A stretch of 64,000 nt of DNA from Raphanus sativus (taxonomy: Eukaryota > Streptophyta > Magnoliopsida > Brassicales > Brassicaceae): assembly GCF_000801105.2 (NCBI RefSeq), contig NC_079515.1, positions 7,192,001 to 7,256,000 of the forward strand, read 5' to 3'. Both the position numbers and the translations under genes were made by a program. Below, one piece after another: positions 35,096-47,700 of the stretch (position 1 is the stretch's first letter; the number at the start of each line of letters is the position of its first letter). Under the pieces are notes generated by a model. The model did not search any database. It was given only the letters and a program-made list of their open reading frames with translations, and was not told the DNA's origin.

Positions 35096-35566
35096 ATGGT
35101 GTTTTCGAGTAAAAAAGTTGTAATTAAAAAAATGAATTTAATGGATACGGGGATGAGGAGTGGATGGGTTATCGCATCAGTGGATCCAAATGTTAAAGGA
35201 ATGACACACAGCAACGAAGGAGTTCAAACAATAAAGAGTCCTACTATGTTTCTACAACAAAATAAGGTGAAGAAGATATGGCTTTACGGATTTCAAAGCA
35301 AGATAATTCCAGTAACATGGACAGTTTCAACAAAACATGTTATCTCCTGCAGCGGGAGTGTTAGGGCCGGATTGCGATGTAACAGATGGATCGCATCCAA
35401 AGATCTTGACGTTAATAAACGGCGTTTGACCACAATCGATGGCAGCCAAAATCAAGATCATTTTAGACCGAAGATGAAGTTGGATAAAGTTAGCGTATCA
35501 AGACCATGCTTGCTGTTGTTGCAAGTTGGCATCGTGTTAATACTTTTTCTAGTTTCAAGTTTTTAA
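35096..35566 (+). CDS. Uncharacterised 156-codon reading frame
   Basis: An unbroken frame in AT-rich intergenic DNA between NRDE2 (divergent) and a Helitron pair. I do not recognise it. The predicted product is basic, with a hydrophobic C-terminal segment (PCLLLLQVGIVLILFLVSSF) that could be a tail anchor. The middle contains WLYGFQSKIIPVTWTVSTKH and two Cys-containing stretches. It could be a lineage-specific gene, a fragment of a mobile-element gene, or chance. The upstream region is repetitive (AAAATACAATGG, three times), which argues for transposon-related origin. Confidence 0.25.
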   Translation: MVFSSKKVVIKKMNLMDTGMRSGWVIASVDPNVKGMTHSNEGVQTIKSPTMFLQQNKVKKIWLYGFQSKIIPVTWTVSTKHVISCSGSVRAGLRCNRWIASKDLDVNKRRLTTIDGSQNQDHFRPKMKLDKVSVSRPCLLLLQVGIVLILFLVSSF

Positions 35567-35613
35567 AAATGTATTTGTTGAAATGTAATTTCATATACTA
35601 TGTAAAACATGTA

Positions 35614-36260
35614 TCTATTTTATTAAAACAGAAACATTCTGTTGGACCTAACATTTATTTTGTAAGTTTTTAAATTAAATACACCTTTATACTTTATAGT
35701 TAAACCTACATTAAATCACTAATGTTCCTTTCTTTATACTACTATCCATGTTTCCAAACAATATACTTATTTCTTTATACTACTATCAATGTTTCCAAAC
35801 AATATATTTTTATACTACTATCAATGTTTCCAAACAATACAATAATTAATTTTAGTTATTTTATATCTATCATTTTCTCTTTAAAATTTTGTAGAAACGT
35901 ATTATTTCATAAATTGCAAAATAATGAAATTTAAATTTTGGATTATAAGATTACAAATTATGAAAAATATTACAATTTAAATCAAATTAGATTACATATC
36001 GGTCATCCATCAGTTCAATCGGTTAGTCTCGAGTTTTAGTGATTTTTTTGATATGAATTTTTTAAAAACTTAAATTGAATTATCAGATCTCCGGATTAAC
36101 TGGTATAATCACAATCGGGTTGAATTTAAAAACACTGATTTAAATACAAAAATATTTTAAATACACACTCTTTAAAAATTACCAAAATATTTGGTAAGTT
36201 ATTAGTGAATTTTTTCATCGTAAAATATTCCGCGCTTCCAAAGCGCGGGTCAAGATCTAG
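35614..36260 (+). mobile_element. Non-autonomous Helitron, copy 1 of a tandem pair
   Basis: The 5' end is A|TC (35614) and the 3' end CTAG|T (36257-36260). The 3' hairpin CCGCGCTT-CCA-AAGCGCGG (about 36230-36248) lies about 8 nt before CTAG, all hallmarks of a Helitron. It is 647 bp with no open frame for Rep/helicase. Internally a unit containing ACTACTATCAATGTTTCCAAACAATA is repeated three times. Confidence 0.85.
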
Positions 36261-36262
36261 TA

Positions 36263-36903
36263 TCTTATTAAAACAGAAACATTATGTTGGACCTAACATT
36301 TATTTTGTAAGTTTTTAAATTAAATACACAATTATACTTTATAGTTAAACTTACATTAAATCACTAATATTCCTTTTTAATACTACTATCCATGTTTCCA
36401 AACAATATACTTATTTCTTTATACTACTATCAATGTTTCCAAACAATATATTTTATATACTACTATCAATGTTTCCAAACAATACAATAATTAATCTTAG
36501 TTATTTTATATCCATCATTTTCTCTTTAAAATTTTGTAGAAACATCATCATTTCATAAATTGCAAAATAATAAACTATAAAATTTGGATTATAAGATTAC
36601 AAATTATGAAACTATTACAATTTAAATCAAATTAGATTACATATCGGTCATCCATCAGTTCAATCGCTTAGTCTCGGGTTTTAGTAATTTTTTAATATGA
36701 ATATTTTAAAAACCTAAATTAAATTGTTAGATCTCCGGATTAACCGGTATAATAACAATCGGGTTGAATTTAAAAACACTGATTTAAATGCAAAAATATT
36801 TTAAATACACACTCTTTAAAAGTTACAAAAATATTTGTTAAGTTATTAGTGAAATTTTTTATCGTAAAATATTCCGCGCTTCCAAAGCGCGGGCAAGATC
36901 TAG
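36263..36903 (+). mobile_element. Non-autonomous Helitron, copy 2 of a tandem pair
   Basis: It starts A|TC directly after copy 1 (only TA between them) and ends CTAG|T at 36900-36903, with the same GC-rich hairpin (about 36874-36891). It aligns with copy 1 over its whole 641 bp with scattered substitutions and small indels, e.g. a 5-nt difference at the 5' end. Confidence 0.85.
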
Positions 36904-37487
36904 TTTGCTATTAATAAAGATGATCTTTAGCCGAAAAAAAAAATGAATTTAATGCTGTAGTAAAAGTTTTAGGGACATGGTTAAGTAATAGGTAAATGTG
37001 TCATTTCGTGCTTTTCTTTTCCCACCAAAACTAATGATTTTCATTTAATGGATCCAAAGCAAAAATATACTACAACAACAGTAAATAAAAATTTAATAAA
37101 ACAAAAATAAAAATAAATAAAAAAATTGGCTGGCGTTGATAATAGGATGTCCAAGGAAGGAGGGAGGAGGGAAGCGCCGTGATTGAAGAATAAGGAAACC
37201 GAACTAAGACGCAGACGAGGAAGAAGAAGCTGTATTAGATTTGAAGACAGCTCGGCTTTTCATTGGATCTGTAAGTGAAATGTTTGTTCGAATTTGAATC
37301 CTTGCTTTGGTTCTGGGATTGTTTGATATATTTATTTTTCTCATAAAAATGCTTCCTTTTTGATGTTACTGTTATTGTTAGGGTTTCGTCTCACTCCTCT
37401 CTGCTTCAAAGTTTTCTTCTTTTTTATAAACTACTCAGTGAGTTGTTTGGACTGATTAAATGTTGTTTCAGGAGGATTTGTTCAAAA
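36904..37487 (+). promoter_or_regulatory. Promoter and 5' UTR (with intron) of the DYRK-type kinase
   Basis: A purine-rich leader (about 37180-37270) is followed by a GTAAGTG donor (about 37271) and a TTGTTTCAG acceptor shortly before the ATG. This indicates a 5'-UTR intron of about 200 nt. No separate gene is seen. Confidence 0.55.
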
Positions 37488-40400
37488 ATGGAGGAGGAAG
37501 GTAGCTCCTCTATAGAGTCGATTTTGGAGTTTCTGAGGAAGAATCGTTTCATGAGAGCTGAAGCTGCGTTGATTAGTGAGCTCTCCAATAACAAGAACTC
37601 AAGCTCAAATGGTGTCTTTGATAAGAAGAAGCAAGTTTCTGATGAATTTGTTGTCAAAGAGATACAATGCGGAGGAGCAGCTGCTGGTGCCACTGAGAAG
37701 AGTCATCATCATCATCACACCATGAATGATGTTTCTGTTCAGACGACACAAAGTCCCTCTGCTGCTGCTGCTGCTAATAATAATAACAACTCATTCTGGG
37801 AGGACAGGTTCACGTTTTCTGACAGTTTAGTAGATACAGAGCTTGATTTATTACCCCCATGGAATCATACCGACGCTGAGGTTTACAGTATTGATCCAAC
37901 AACTACTATAAGGAGCTTTGTGAATCCATTGAGTCATCATGAAAAGGTTAATAAAAGCAATAAAGTGGCTGTGGAAGAAGACATCTTCTCTCACTATGAC
38001 CATGCCAAAGCATCTCAATCCTTGGGAGTTGATAGTATACAAGAAGGATTTATCACCACCACCTCATCAGACCAGTGGAAGGACTGTTCCGTTACAACTG
38101 TTTATTCACTGTCCAAAGGAGGAAGCACGTCAAGTAAGGATATCGGTGTACCCGTTTTAGACAAAAGGCAAGGGAAGAAAAAGGTCGCCGCCGCGAGTGA
38201 GCAGGAGGATGATGTGGAAACAGCTCTATACCTTGGAAAGTCACATTCTGGATATGATGAAGTAAAGAATCTTAGCGGGTTTGCGTTTTCGCTGCCACAT
38301 GTAAGAATCAAGTCAGAGGATAAATCAATGAACTATACTTCGGAAGAGCGAGACGTTTTGGACGAGAAGCTAATCAGTACTGAGAATGGTTTCCTTATTG
38401 GCTCTTATCTAGATGTTCCTATTGGACAAGAAATCCATTCATCAGGTTAGTTGACACCGTGATGGTTACTATTCAAAAACTAAGTGTTCTAACATTAATT
38501 CGTTCTATAAAAAAATTGTTTTGTTTAGCTAGCTTTTGTAAACACCAAGTTAACTCTCATTCTTCTGGTGTGGTGTCATAGGTGGTGGCAGAATAGCTGG
38601 TGGAGGAAACTGGTTGTCTGTAAGTCAGGGACTAGCAGAAGATGCATCTGACTTGATTTTTGGCTTTGGCAATGGACTAGGTGATGTCGCTGAGCATTCA
38701 AATGAGTATTGGGACTCTGATGAATATGATGACGATGATGATGTTGGTTACATTAGGCAACCAATCGAGGATGAGGCATGGTTTTTGGGACATGAAGTCG
38801 ACTATCCTAGCGAAAATGAGCCTCCGGATACACAGGATAAAAGCCAGACCAAGAACGAGGATGAGCATTCATTTGCTGAGGAGGAGGATTCTTATTTCTC
38901 CGGTGAACAATATGTGCTAGCAAAAGGGGTTGAGCCAGTTACAGCTTCAGATGATCCGATGGGTCTCTCTGTGACTGAAACATACAGCAGGAGCAAGGGA
39001 CCTGATTTACTTGCTCGTTATGACGGGCAATTGATGGATGCAACGGAGGTGAGTTTGATGCGAGCTGAACCTGTATGGCAGGGACTTGTCACACATGAAA
39101 ATGATCTAGTTTTGTTGAGCAAAGGGAGAGTTGAGGATAACGGTGGTAGGTTCTGTTCAAAGGATATCCGCGCAGAAGATGATCGAAATGGTGCAGTTAG
39201 GTCAATTGGTGTAGGGATCAGTGATGATGTTGATGACAATGGGAGTAGTATAGCACCTGATTACTTTCCTGGAGAAGGAAGTGAATGGGACCTGGAGCTT
39301 CTTCCTCATCGCCAAGTTGGAGCTGCTGGTGTTAAGCCTCCACCTGGTAGTAAAGGTGCAACAAGTATGCAGCTAAAAAGTTTTACAAATGGTGGTTTCT
39401 CCTTTCCTTCTCCAGTACCTGATGGACAAATCTCTCATGATGATGCTACAAACCCTGTATGGTCTAACCATGGTAATGCTGTTGCTTCTACCTCTATCTC
39501 TGAAAAAAGAGATAGGGATGGCGAGAAGGTTGAAAGTTCAAGAAATTCTTCCCCATCTGCACTCTCCCACAGTTCTTATACAGGGAGAGAGCATTGCAAG
39601 GAAGAAGATCAGGAAGAAGAAGAAGATCCTGGGACCTCGTTTGAGGATGAAGATGCAATCGTGGTACAAGAGCAAGTAAGACAGATTAAAGCCCAAGAGC
39701 AGGATTTTGAGACCTTCAACCTGAAGATTGTTCACAGGAAAAACAGGTCTTTTCTCTTACATTGATCTTAGGTTGTCTGTGTATTATGCATTTAATTATG
39801 TTTGCTACACATTTTAAAAAGTGGGATGCAGTATATCTTAGTTCTTATAAACACTCAGGATATTTATTTGTTTCTCATATCTTTTCTTTTGTTGCCCAGG
39901 ACCGGTTTTGAGGAGGATAAGAACTTCCATGTGGTTTTGAATTCCGTCTTAGCTGGTCGTTATCATGTCACTGAGCATCTTGGATCAGCAGCTTTTAGCA
40001 AAGCAATACAAGCACATGACCTCCACACAGGCATTGATGTCTGTGTAAAGATCATAAAGAACAACAAAGACTTTTTTGACCAGAGCCTTGATGAGATCAA
40101 ACTTCTCAAGTATGTCAATCAGCATGACCCCGCTGACAAATACCATCTCCTTAGACTGTATGACTACTTCTACTTTCGGGTAAGTGGAGGATTATGTCTT
40201 TAGTACTTTCAATCATCTTAGTTATGATGTTTCTAGAAGCAGTTGCTGATTTGGTGCTATTTTCAAATTTTTATTAGATTCAGTGTAGAATGTGTGACCT
40301 GGGCCTGTGTCTTGATGACTGCAATTGATTTGAATCTCTGTTTTGCAGGAGCACTTGTTAATAGTATGTGAACTTCTCAAGGCAAACTTGTATGAGTTCC

Positions 40401-41370
40401 AAAAGTTTAATAGAGAATCAGGTGGAGAAGTTTATTTCACAATGCCAAGATTGCAGGTTAGCTAAAAAAATCATTACCACTCTTCAAGGTTTATGTATGT
40501 TTTTTTTCTTGTTGCTGGTCTCTCATTTTCTTCTGAATCAAAATCTTGTGCAGTCAATTACTATCCAGTGCTTGGAAGCATTAAACTTTCTCCACGGTCT
40601 AGGCCTTATACACTGCGACTTGAAACCTGAAAACATACTTATCAAAAGCTACAGCAGGTGCGAAATCAAAGTTATTGATCTAGGAAGTAGCTGTTTCGAG
40701 ACGGATCATCTTTGCTCCTATGTCCAGTCTAGATCCTACCGTGCTCCAGAAGTCATCCTTGGGCTTCCATATGATAAAAAGATCGACATTTGGTCACTTG
40801 GCTGCATTTTGGCAGAACTGTGTTCCGGAAACGTAAGTTCTAGCATCAATGAAACCTGTCAAAACTTTAAGCTAGCTAGAACCACATGTTAATGTAACTT
40901 GGGTCTTGTTTTGCAGGTTCTTTTTCAAAATGATTCTCCAGCTACTTTGCTTGCAAGGGTCATTGGTATAATCGGATCCATTGACCAACAAATGCTTGCA
41001 AAAGGACCTGATACATCCAAATACTTCACCAAAAACCATTTGCTATACGAGAGGAACCAGGTGCATATTAAACTTTACTATAGTGCAAACTCCCTGCTAT
41101 TATTGCTGAACCAACTTTTTTTTTATAATTGTATTGGATTTAGAAACGGTGTAATGAGTTTGTGTTCAAAATATATTTCAGGAGAGTAACAATTTGGAAT
41201 ACTTGATACCTAAAAAGTCATCGCTAAGGCGTAGACTGCCAATGGGCGACCAAGGCTTCATAGACTTTGTGGCACACTTGCTCCAAGTTGATCCAAAGAA
41301 ACGCCCTTCTGCGTCCGAAGCTCTTAAGCATCCATGGTTGACTCATCCCTACGAACCCATATCTCCATGA
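37488..41370 (+). CDS. LisH-containing DYRK/YAK-type protein kinase (At3g17750-like)
   Basis: Dual-specificity Ser/Thr/Tyr kinase of the plant-specific DYRK group. Seven exons join in frame (37488-38445, 38582-39746, 39900-40179, 40349-40456, 40554-40832, 40917-41060, 41182-41370), giving 1040 residues. The ATG at 37488 follows a 5'-UTR intron acceptor. The N-terminus is a LisH dimerisation motif (SIESILEFLRKNRFMRAEAA, about 8-27). A long, acidic, Ser-rich disordered region runs to about 720, with His and Asn runs. The kinase domain starts near 728: VCVKIIKNN (Lys of subdomain II), HCDLKPENIL (catalytic loop), DLG in place of DFG, activation loop YVQSRSYRAPEV, and DIWSLGCILAEL. DLG and an activation-loop Tyr are DYRK-type. 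Substrates are unknown. No disruption is seen. Confidence 0.92.
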
Positions 41371-41763
41371 TTATGTGGTTATTAGACATCTTCATGACAC
41401 CAAAAAGTCCAGAATGGATGAGAGCTAGTCAAGTGAGATGATGAATGGTTTGTTTCTTTTCCCCTTTTGTTTTCTGTTGAAACTCTTCTGAAAGGGAAAA
41501 ATGTCTTTCAGACCTTGTTGTATATTAAATTCTTGTATGACTATTTGCTCATTTTGTTGTACTGGTAGTTTGTGAAATATAGTCTCTTTGAATTTGATTC
41601 TTTATAGGGTAACCAGAGTGAACAAATCTTTTGGTTTAATATTACCATCAATATTAATATAATGCCAAGGAAGAAAAGTTTAACAGAATGGTCTTAAAAT
41701 AAAAACCTTATTACCAAGAGAACATAACTGGTCCAAAAAGAAGAAGCATAAAGACATAACCAC
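41371..41763. other. Spacer between convergent kinase and GAD5 genes
   Basis: This holds the 3' UTRs of two genes that converge. No additional feature is recognised. Confidence 0.5.
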
Positions 41764-43817
41764 CTAACAGACAATATTTCTCTTGTGTTCCACAAGGCGT
41801 TTCCAATACTTAGTGATATCCTCCAGCGACATCTTAGCAGTCTTCACTTCACCACCACTAACCGCTGCAGCGGCAGCTATATGAGCAACCCGGCTAGGAA
41901 GGCCATCGATCTCTTTCAGTACCTGAATGATATGTGTGATGAGTCTGTCCGCTAGTCCTCGGCTAAAATCTTCCCTGATCACAACTCTGAGCACAGCAAT
42001 GTGCTGTGCATCTGCAGGCATAGTGTAAGCCGGTATGATCCATCCAAATTTCCTAAGAGACTCTGCGATCTCGAACACGGTGTGTTTGCTACTGTCTTTG
42101 AGAGAGAATGCCACTAGGGGCACGCCTATGTCTTTAGAGACAATGTCGAACTTCCCTGTCATCTCTATTCCTTCTCTTAGCCTCCTCGCGTTGTCCATGC
42201 AGTTTTCCATTATGTTCTTGTATCCCTTTTTCAATTTCAAAAAATAAGATCACTAGACAGTTGCTTAGATGTTTACCAAAATGAAACTGTATTTAGGTAG
42301 TATACAAAGGATCAAGTACCTCAAAGCCTAGTCGAATAAACTGATAGTACTGAGCAATGATTTGGCTTGAGCCTGCAAAAAAATAACAAATAAAGAGTCA
42401 TGATGAATAGTGTAATAGCAGATGCAACTGGAACAGTTGAACAGGGTCCGAGTATAAAAATAAAGTAAGTATGAAGCTAAAACTACAGCTTAAAGTTTCA
42501 AAAAAGAATATATATATATATATGTATATATAATTATTAAATTTAAAATTATTTCATTACATAGTTAAATATTCGTCAGTATTTTTTTGAACAGAATTTG
42601 AGACGGCAAGATTGGATAACCTAGTTGTAACACAAACAAACCTTTAGAGAAGTTAAGAGTGAAAGTAGGTTGATCAGCTCCCAAGTAGTTGATGTGAAAG
42701 ACAAGGTCCTCAGGCAAATCATCTTTGGTTCTCCAGACAATCCAACCAACTCCTGCATAGACAAGTCCATACTTATGACCACTGACATTAATGCTCTTAA
42801 CCCAAGGAAGCCTGAAGTCCCATTCAAGATCAGGGTAGAGGAAAGGAGCAATGAATCCTCCACTGGCTGCATCAACGTGAATAGCAACATCCCAACCAGT
42901 CTCTGCGTTTTTCTCAGCCAAGAGATCGTTCAGCAGCTTCACATCCTCGAACTCTCCGGTAAGCGTGGAACCTAGAATGGCTGCAACGCAGATTGTGTTC
43001 TCATCCACCATCTCTACAGCTTTAGCGGGGTCCATCACGTAATAGCCTTCACTAAGTTTCACCTCTTTGAGCTCTACCTCAAAGTACCTTGCAAATTTCT
43101 CCCAGCACACCTGCACACAAGTATTTTGAAGAGTCAATATAATTTCATGGTTGGAGGATGAGAAGTAAGTGTATATATATATACCTGAACATTGGCTCCA
43201 GTAACAATGTTAGGATTATCAGTAGGTAGACCTTGAGCTCTTCTCCTCTGTTGCCATTTTCTTTTGAAAGCTAAACCAGCAAGCATTATAGCCTCTGATG
43301 AACCAACAGTTCCACATCCAATAGCAGCTTCATCTTCTCCCATGGGAGCATGGAATAAATTGGCTATCATGTTTACACATCGGTTCTGAAGAGGAGAGAA
43401 TCACGCCAACCGAAAAAAAACAGATGTGTATACAATTTAGAGGAAAGTGTTGAAATAGATATTTAGAATGGAAAGCAGATGAGGGGAGAGAGTGTGAAGA
43501 GGAACCTGGAGCTCGGTAGTGACAGGATATTCGTCCATGTCAACATAATTCTTGTTCACAGATTCCATGATGAGTTTGTCACACTCAGGTTCCATCCAAG
43601 TGGTTACAAAGGAAGCTAGGTTAAGCCTGGGATTGCCATCAAGCATCAATTCATCACTAATCACTTGATAAGCAGCGTCCTTGGGCATGGAATTGTCAGG
43701 CATCTTGAACCTGTTTCAAGATATACAAACAGAATAAATACATAACCATATGCATCATAAGTCAACATAAAAAGAAAGAAAGAAAAAACACTAAATGAGG
43801 AAACAGTTATGATAAAG

Positions 43818-43864
<47 letters not shown>

Positions 43865-43948
43865 CCTGGGAACAACAGCACGGACATATCTGGAAGCGAA
43901 AGTGGAATGCAAATGCTCTTCGGAGTCAGAGTTTGTGGCTAGTACCAT
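41764..43948 (-). CDS. GAD5: Glutamate decarboxylase, GAD5 type
   Basis: Cytosolic PLP enzyme converting glutamate to GABA. Six exons on the minus strand (43866-43948, 43506-43710, 43185-43385, 42642-43110, 42320-42372, 41764-42225) join in frame to 490 residues; Arabidopsis GAD5 has about 494. The N-terminus is [20 protein letters not shown]. The active site has [13 protein letters not shown] and the PLP-binding Lys in [16 protein letters not shown] (near residue 275). The C-terminal tail ([14 protein letters not shown]) contains the Trp and basic residues of a plant GAD calmodulin-binding segment, so Ca2+/calmodulin activation is plausible. The acceptor of the last exon (TTGAAAAAG) is weak but the frame continues. 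Intron 1 contains a (GA)n microsatellite. The ATG at 43948 is chosen because the protein then starts exactly as in the family. Confidence 0.95.
43819..43862. repeat. (GA)n microsatellite in GAD5 intron 1
   Basis: An almost uninterrupted AG-dinucleotide run of about 22 units directly before the exon 1 donor (on the minus strand a CT tract just inside the intron). Likely length-polymorphic. Confidence 0.9.
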
Positions 43949-44774
43949 TGTCTTTTTTTTAACTTGTGCTGAAAATGTTTGAACAAAAAAGGAAGCTATA
44001 TTCACAAGTTTTATTTGACAGATATAAAGAATGCAAAACTCTCTCTCACTAATTTAAGACATCCATTTTTTATCCCCTTGACTCTCTCTTCCCTTTGAAT
44101 TAGGTTTTCTACACCACTTATAATTCATTCAACACAATAATAGAAAGAACTGGGGTAGTACAGTTGATCTTATGAATAGCCTACAGAGCCTTGTGAGCCG
44201 GATCAGGAACTAAAGAGCACCCGCCCTTGCTACTTGCTACTACTTCCTTAAAAAGCTTCAAGTTTGTATAGAACGCAAACGTAGGGAGTTAAAAATCAAA
44301 GTATATAATATGTTGCCCTGAGAGATAAACATGACCTAAGAAGATATACACAGACTATTGCCTAGAACAACTTATTTACGGGATATATACTAGTCATATC
44401 GTAATAAAATCCTCCGCGGGATTCTTCATGTGGATAGAAACAGCTAAAAAAATTACAACGTACCAACAAAATAAATTATAAATTTTCAAATATGTATGCA
44501 TTGTATGCAAGATGAAGAAGTAGCATGTTTTCAAAGTTGTTTAATAATCCAAAGTACCCAATATAGTCTCGTCTCTCCGGAAGCTTATAAACTCTCTCAG
44601 TATTACGCACCACGCAAAAAAAAATGGCATAAACGGAGAGCCCTCACAGAGTCAGTAAAAATCTTAAACATACACACATACAGAAAGCCAATAGTTTGCG
44701 ATAAAGAGCCTCTCTCACCAGAACCCAGTTTATATATCCAGAGAAACAAAATAAGAAAAGCCACTCCAAGGGGA
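43949..44774. other. Intergenic: GAD5 promoter and DHA kinase 3' flank
   Basis: About 0.8 kb between two genes on the same strand. The frame at 44496-44780 (+) runs antisense into the last DHA kinase exon and shows no domain. No other feature is seen. Confidence 0.45.
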
Positions 44775-47700
44775 TCATGATGAGCCCTGATACTGCTCCT
44801 TCACGGCTCTTGCTGCTGCACTGAACCATCCTGCTGCAGCCATTGCACCCGGATCTGGAACTGTTGCCAGCATCTCTGCAGACACGTAGCTGGATCTCCC
44901 AGCCTAAGTTTCACAGTCTCACAGTCAGATCAAAATGAAAAAAAAAAAGCGCACAGTATAGCAAAAGCAGAGACCGAAATGGCTAACCTGAGCTTGCATC
45001 TGTATGGTTGATTCCGCTCCTTTAGTTGCTGCTTCAGCTGACAGAATGAAAGCAGATATTGGGTCCTCTCCAGCGCTCAGCTTCTATTCTTACCAAAACC
45101 AAAAACACATTAGTACTTGCAACATCTCAAGTATGACCAAAAAAAAAGTTGTCACCTCTTCAAGAACTTGTGAAGCTGGGATAAGGGCATCTAGCATCGT
45201 CCTGTATCCCGCAGTTGCTCCACCATATTTGCTGACAGATGCTATTGATGACTTGAGTGCTTCGGACCCTGATGATTGATACAAGAGAAGCCTGAGTTAA
45301 AACAAGTATGTGACCATTGCAATACTAACCACATTCAAGAAGCATTATCTCACAGTATTTGGGAGTGACTTCTGACTCAGTGTTAGCTTTTAGCTCCGCG
45401 TACGCTGCCTTGCAGAGGAGATTGTATCTATTTTCATATAACAAAGCGTAATAGTTTTTATCAATGAAAGCCAAACGTAGGGGATGACCCAGACTAATAT
45501 ATGGAAGAATGTTCAAATAATTTCATGAGCTTACATAATTCCACTTGTTCCCCCCATGGCTCTGCTGATTGATGCACCAATCTCATTCACTGTTTCCGCA
45601 GCATCGTTGAGCGGATAACTAGAAACAATAAGAGATACAAAATGTTCAGATTTTTGTCAGGAATCTAAACTCAACACAAAGAGCTGCATGTGAGGAAGTA
45701 AGATTAACAAATAGACTCACTAGTGTTTCATGTCTTCCAGTATAGCTGTTGCACCTCTGTGCATCTACAAAATTAATGCAAGCCCATGTAAGATACAATA
45801 AAATGCGCAAGATAAAAGCATGTTCCAAAATTGAGACTTACTGTTGATCCACAATCACCATCGCCTACTTTTCCATCCCAATCGTTCAAGCTATCCTTTA
45901 GACCAATGATCACAGTTGCTGCTGCTTGAATAGCTGCCTCAAGAACTCGACCTTGTTGACTCAGCTCTTGAGGTCGAGCGTGAGACTGGTATTGCCAATG
46001 TCACAGAACGTAATTTAGCAAAAGAAAAATTATTGCCAAACCCTGGGACCCTTCTAAACAGCCCAAATGTATCAAATTTTGCAATGCATACCTCAGTGCT
46101 TTTTGTTGATCGAGAAGGGGGAATAGGAACAGGGATCTTTGCAGGTGGCCGGTTGCCTGCAATGCAACAATGATTTTGTATCAAAGACTACGTAGTGAAA
46201 AAAATTCAGGGAAATATAGAACATGTAACAACATTTCACGGACCATCAGTGCCAACAGGCCAATTTGGAGCCTTAGTTGGAGCATCTAATCGGTCTAAGA
46301 TTGACTGGTCAGCCTTCATGATTGAAATCGAGAATCCTAAAAATGAAAGACCGTCAGCATGACAACAGGAGTATGTAACACTTAACTAAATCAAGGAGAC
46401 CGCTCAAACTCACCTGCCATATCGAGAGAAGTCATAAAAAGCCCTGTATACACCCTATCAACAGCAAGTCCAAATTCCAACTGCAATTTAGGGACAGCTT
46501 TTCCAGCAGCAATCATAAGTTCCATCAAAGGAGTGCCTCCTAAGCTGCAAAGAATGAAAAGACAACCTAAGCTCTCACCTTAAAACCAAGAAATCACTAA
46601 CTCTCTGAACCAAAAGTTGATATCATAATGGTAACATTTTGCTGCAGTTGAAATAATGGGAGCAAAACACGGATATCTATTCAAATAAGAATGGGCTTAC
46701 CCATTAACCATGAGAACCACTCTGTTACCGCGTGTAATTGGAACATAATTGGTCTCCTGCAGAAATCGAAGAAAATTGTACATAATGCATAGGTTGATAA
46801 AGGATATGTCTAGAAGACTTCTAATCAAAGATAAAGTTAATAATCAACATGGGTAACTTGTATTTGACTATCCCGACAAAAGCACAATAGAGAAAATGAA
46901 AATTAGCACATACAGGACTCAGTATCTGCTGAAGAACATGTGAAACCACCACATCCACAGGTTGAACGTCAACCACAGCAGCACCAGGTTCTCCATGCTG
47001 AGAGAAAAAGTATCAAGTCAAGGTACGAACCACAGAGTGAATTCATGCAGATTTGGGAGAAATGAAGAGAACATACGATTCCAAGACCGAGTTCCATCTT
47101 CTCTTGGCCCAGGCGGTCTGATGTAACCTGGCCAGGAAGCGTACAAACAGATAGTGCAACACCCATGGTACCAACCATCTCCGATGCACATTTTGCCTCG
47201 GCCGCAACTTTTTCTAGAGAAAGACCAGCAGCAGCTGCTGCGCCAGCAACCTGTAACCAAGCAGAAACGAATTATAAAACTGATGCTTGAAGGTTTCTGC
47301 TCAGAACTTTGTAGTGTTCCTAGGCTTGTTAAACTAAGCTATGCTAAACTACTAAACAAATCACAGTGCCCACAGCAGACCAAGGTTTAAGAATCACAAT
47401 TTAAGAAGATATAGTACCAGAAATGAGATCAACCAAAAGGGGAGACATTAGTTTAAATCGCAATTAGAGAAAGAAGGTGAGAGAACCTTATGTACGAGAA
47501 CAGTTCCCGCTAACCCTCTCCGTCCAGCAATACCACGAGGCGGTGGTAAAGCGCAGTCCTCTCCAACAATCACAGTCTAAAAAGAAGAATCTGTCATTGT
47601 GTACTTCAACGCTCTTAACTGTGAAAAAAAAAAAATAACAACGAGCAGTACCTCTACTTTGTAACCTTCAGATTTCGCTTGCTCAGCAGCCAAACCAAAG

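Noticed and set aside
40200..41190. Separate small genes in the kinase introns (frames running through intron sequence)
   Set aside because: The frames are exons extended into introns. Splicing at clear GT-AG sites gives one continuous kinase domain.
43661..44005. GAD5 start at an upstream in-frame Met (44005)
   Set aside because: The 19 extra residues are absent from the family. The ATG at 43948 gives the canonical N-terminus [11 protein letters not shown].
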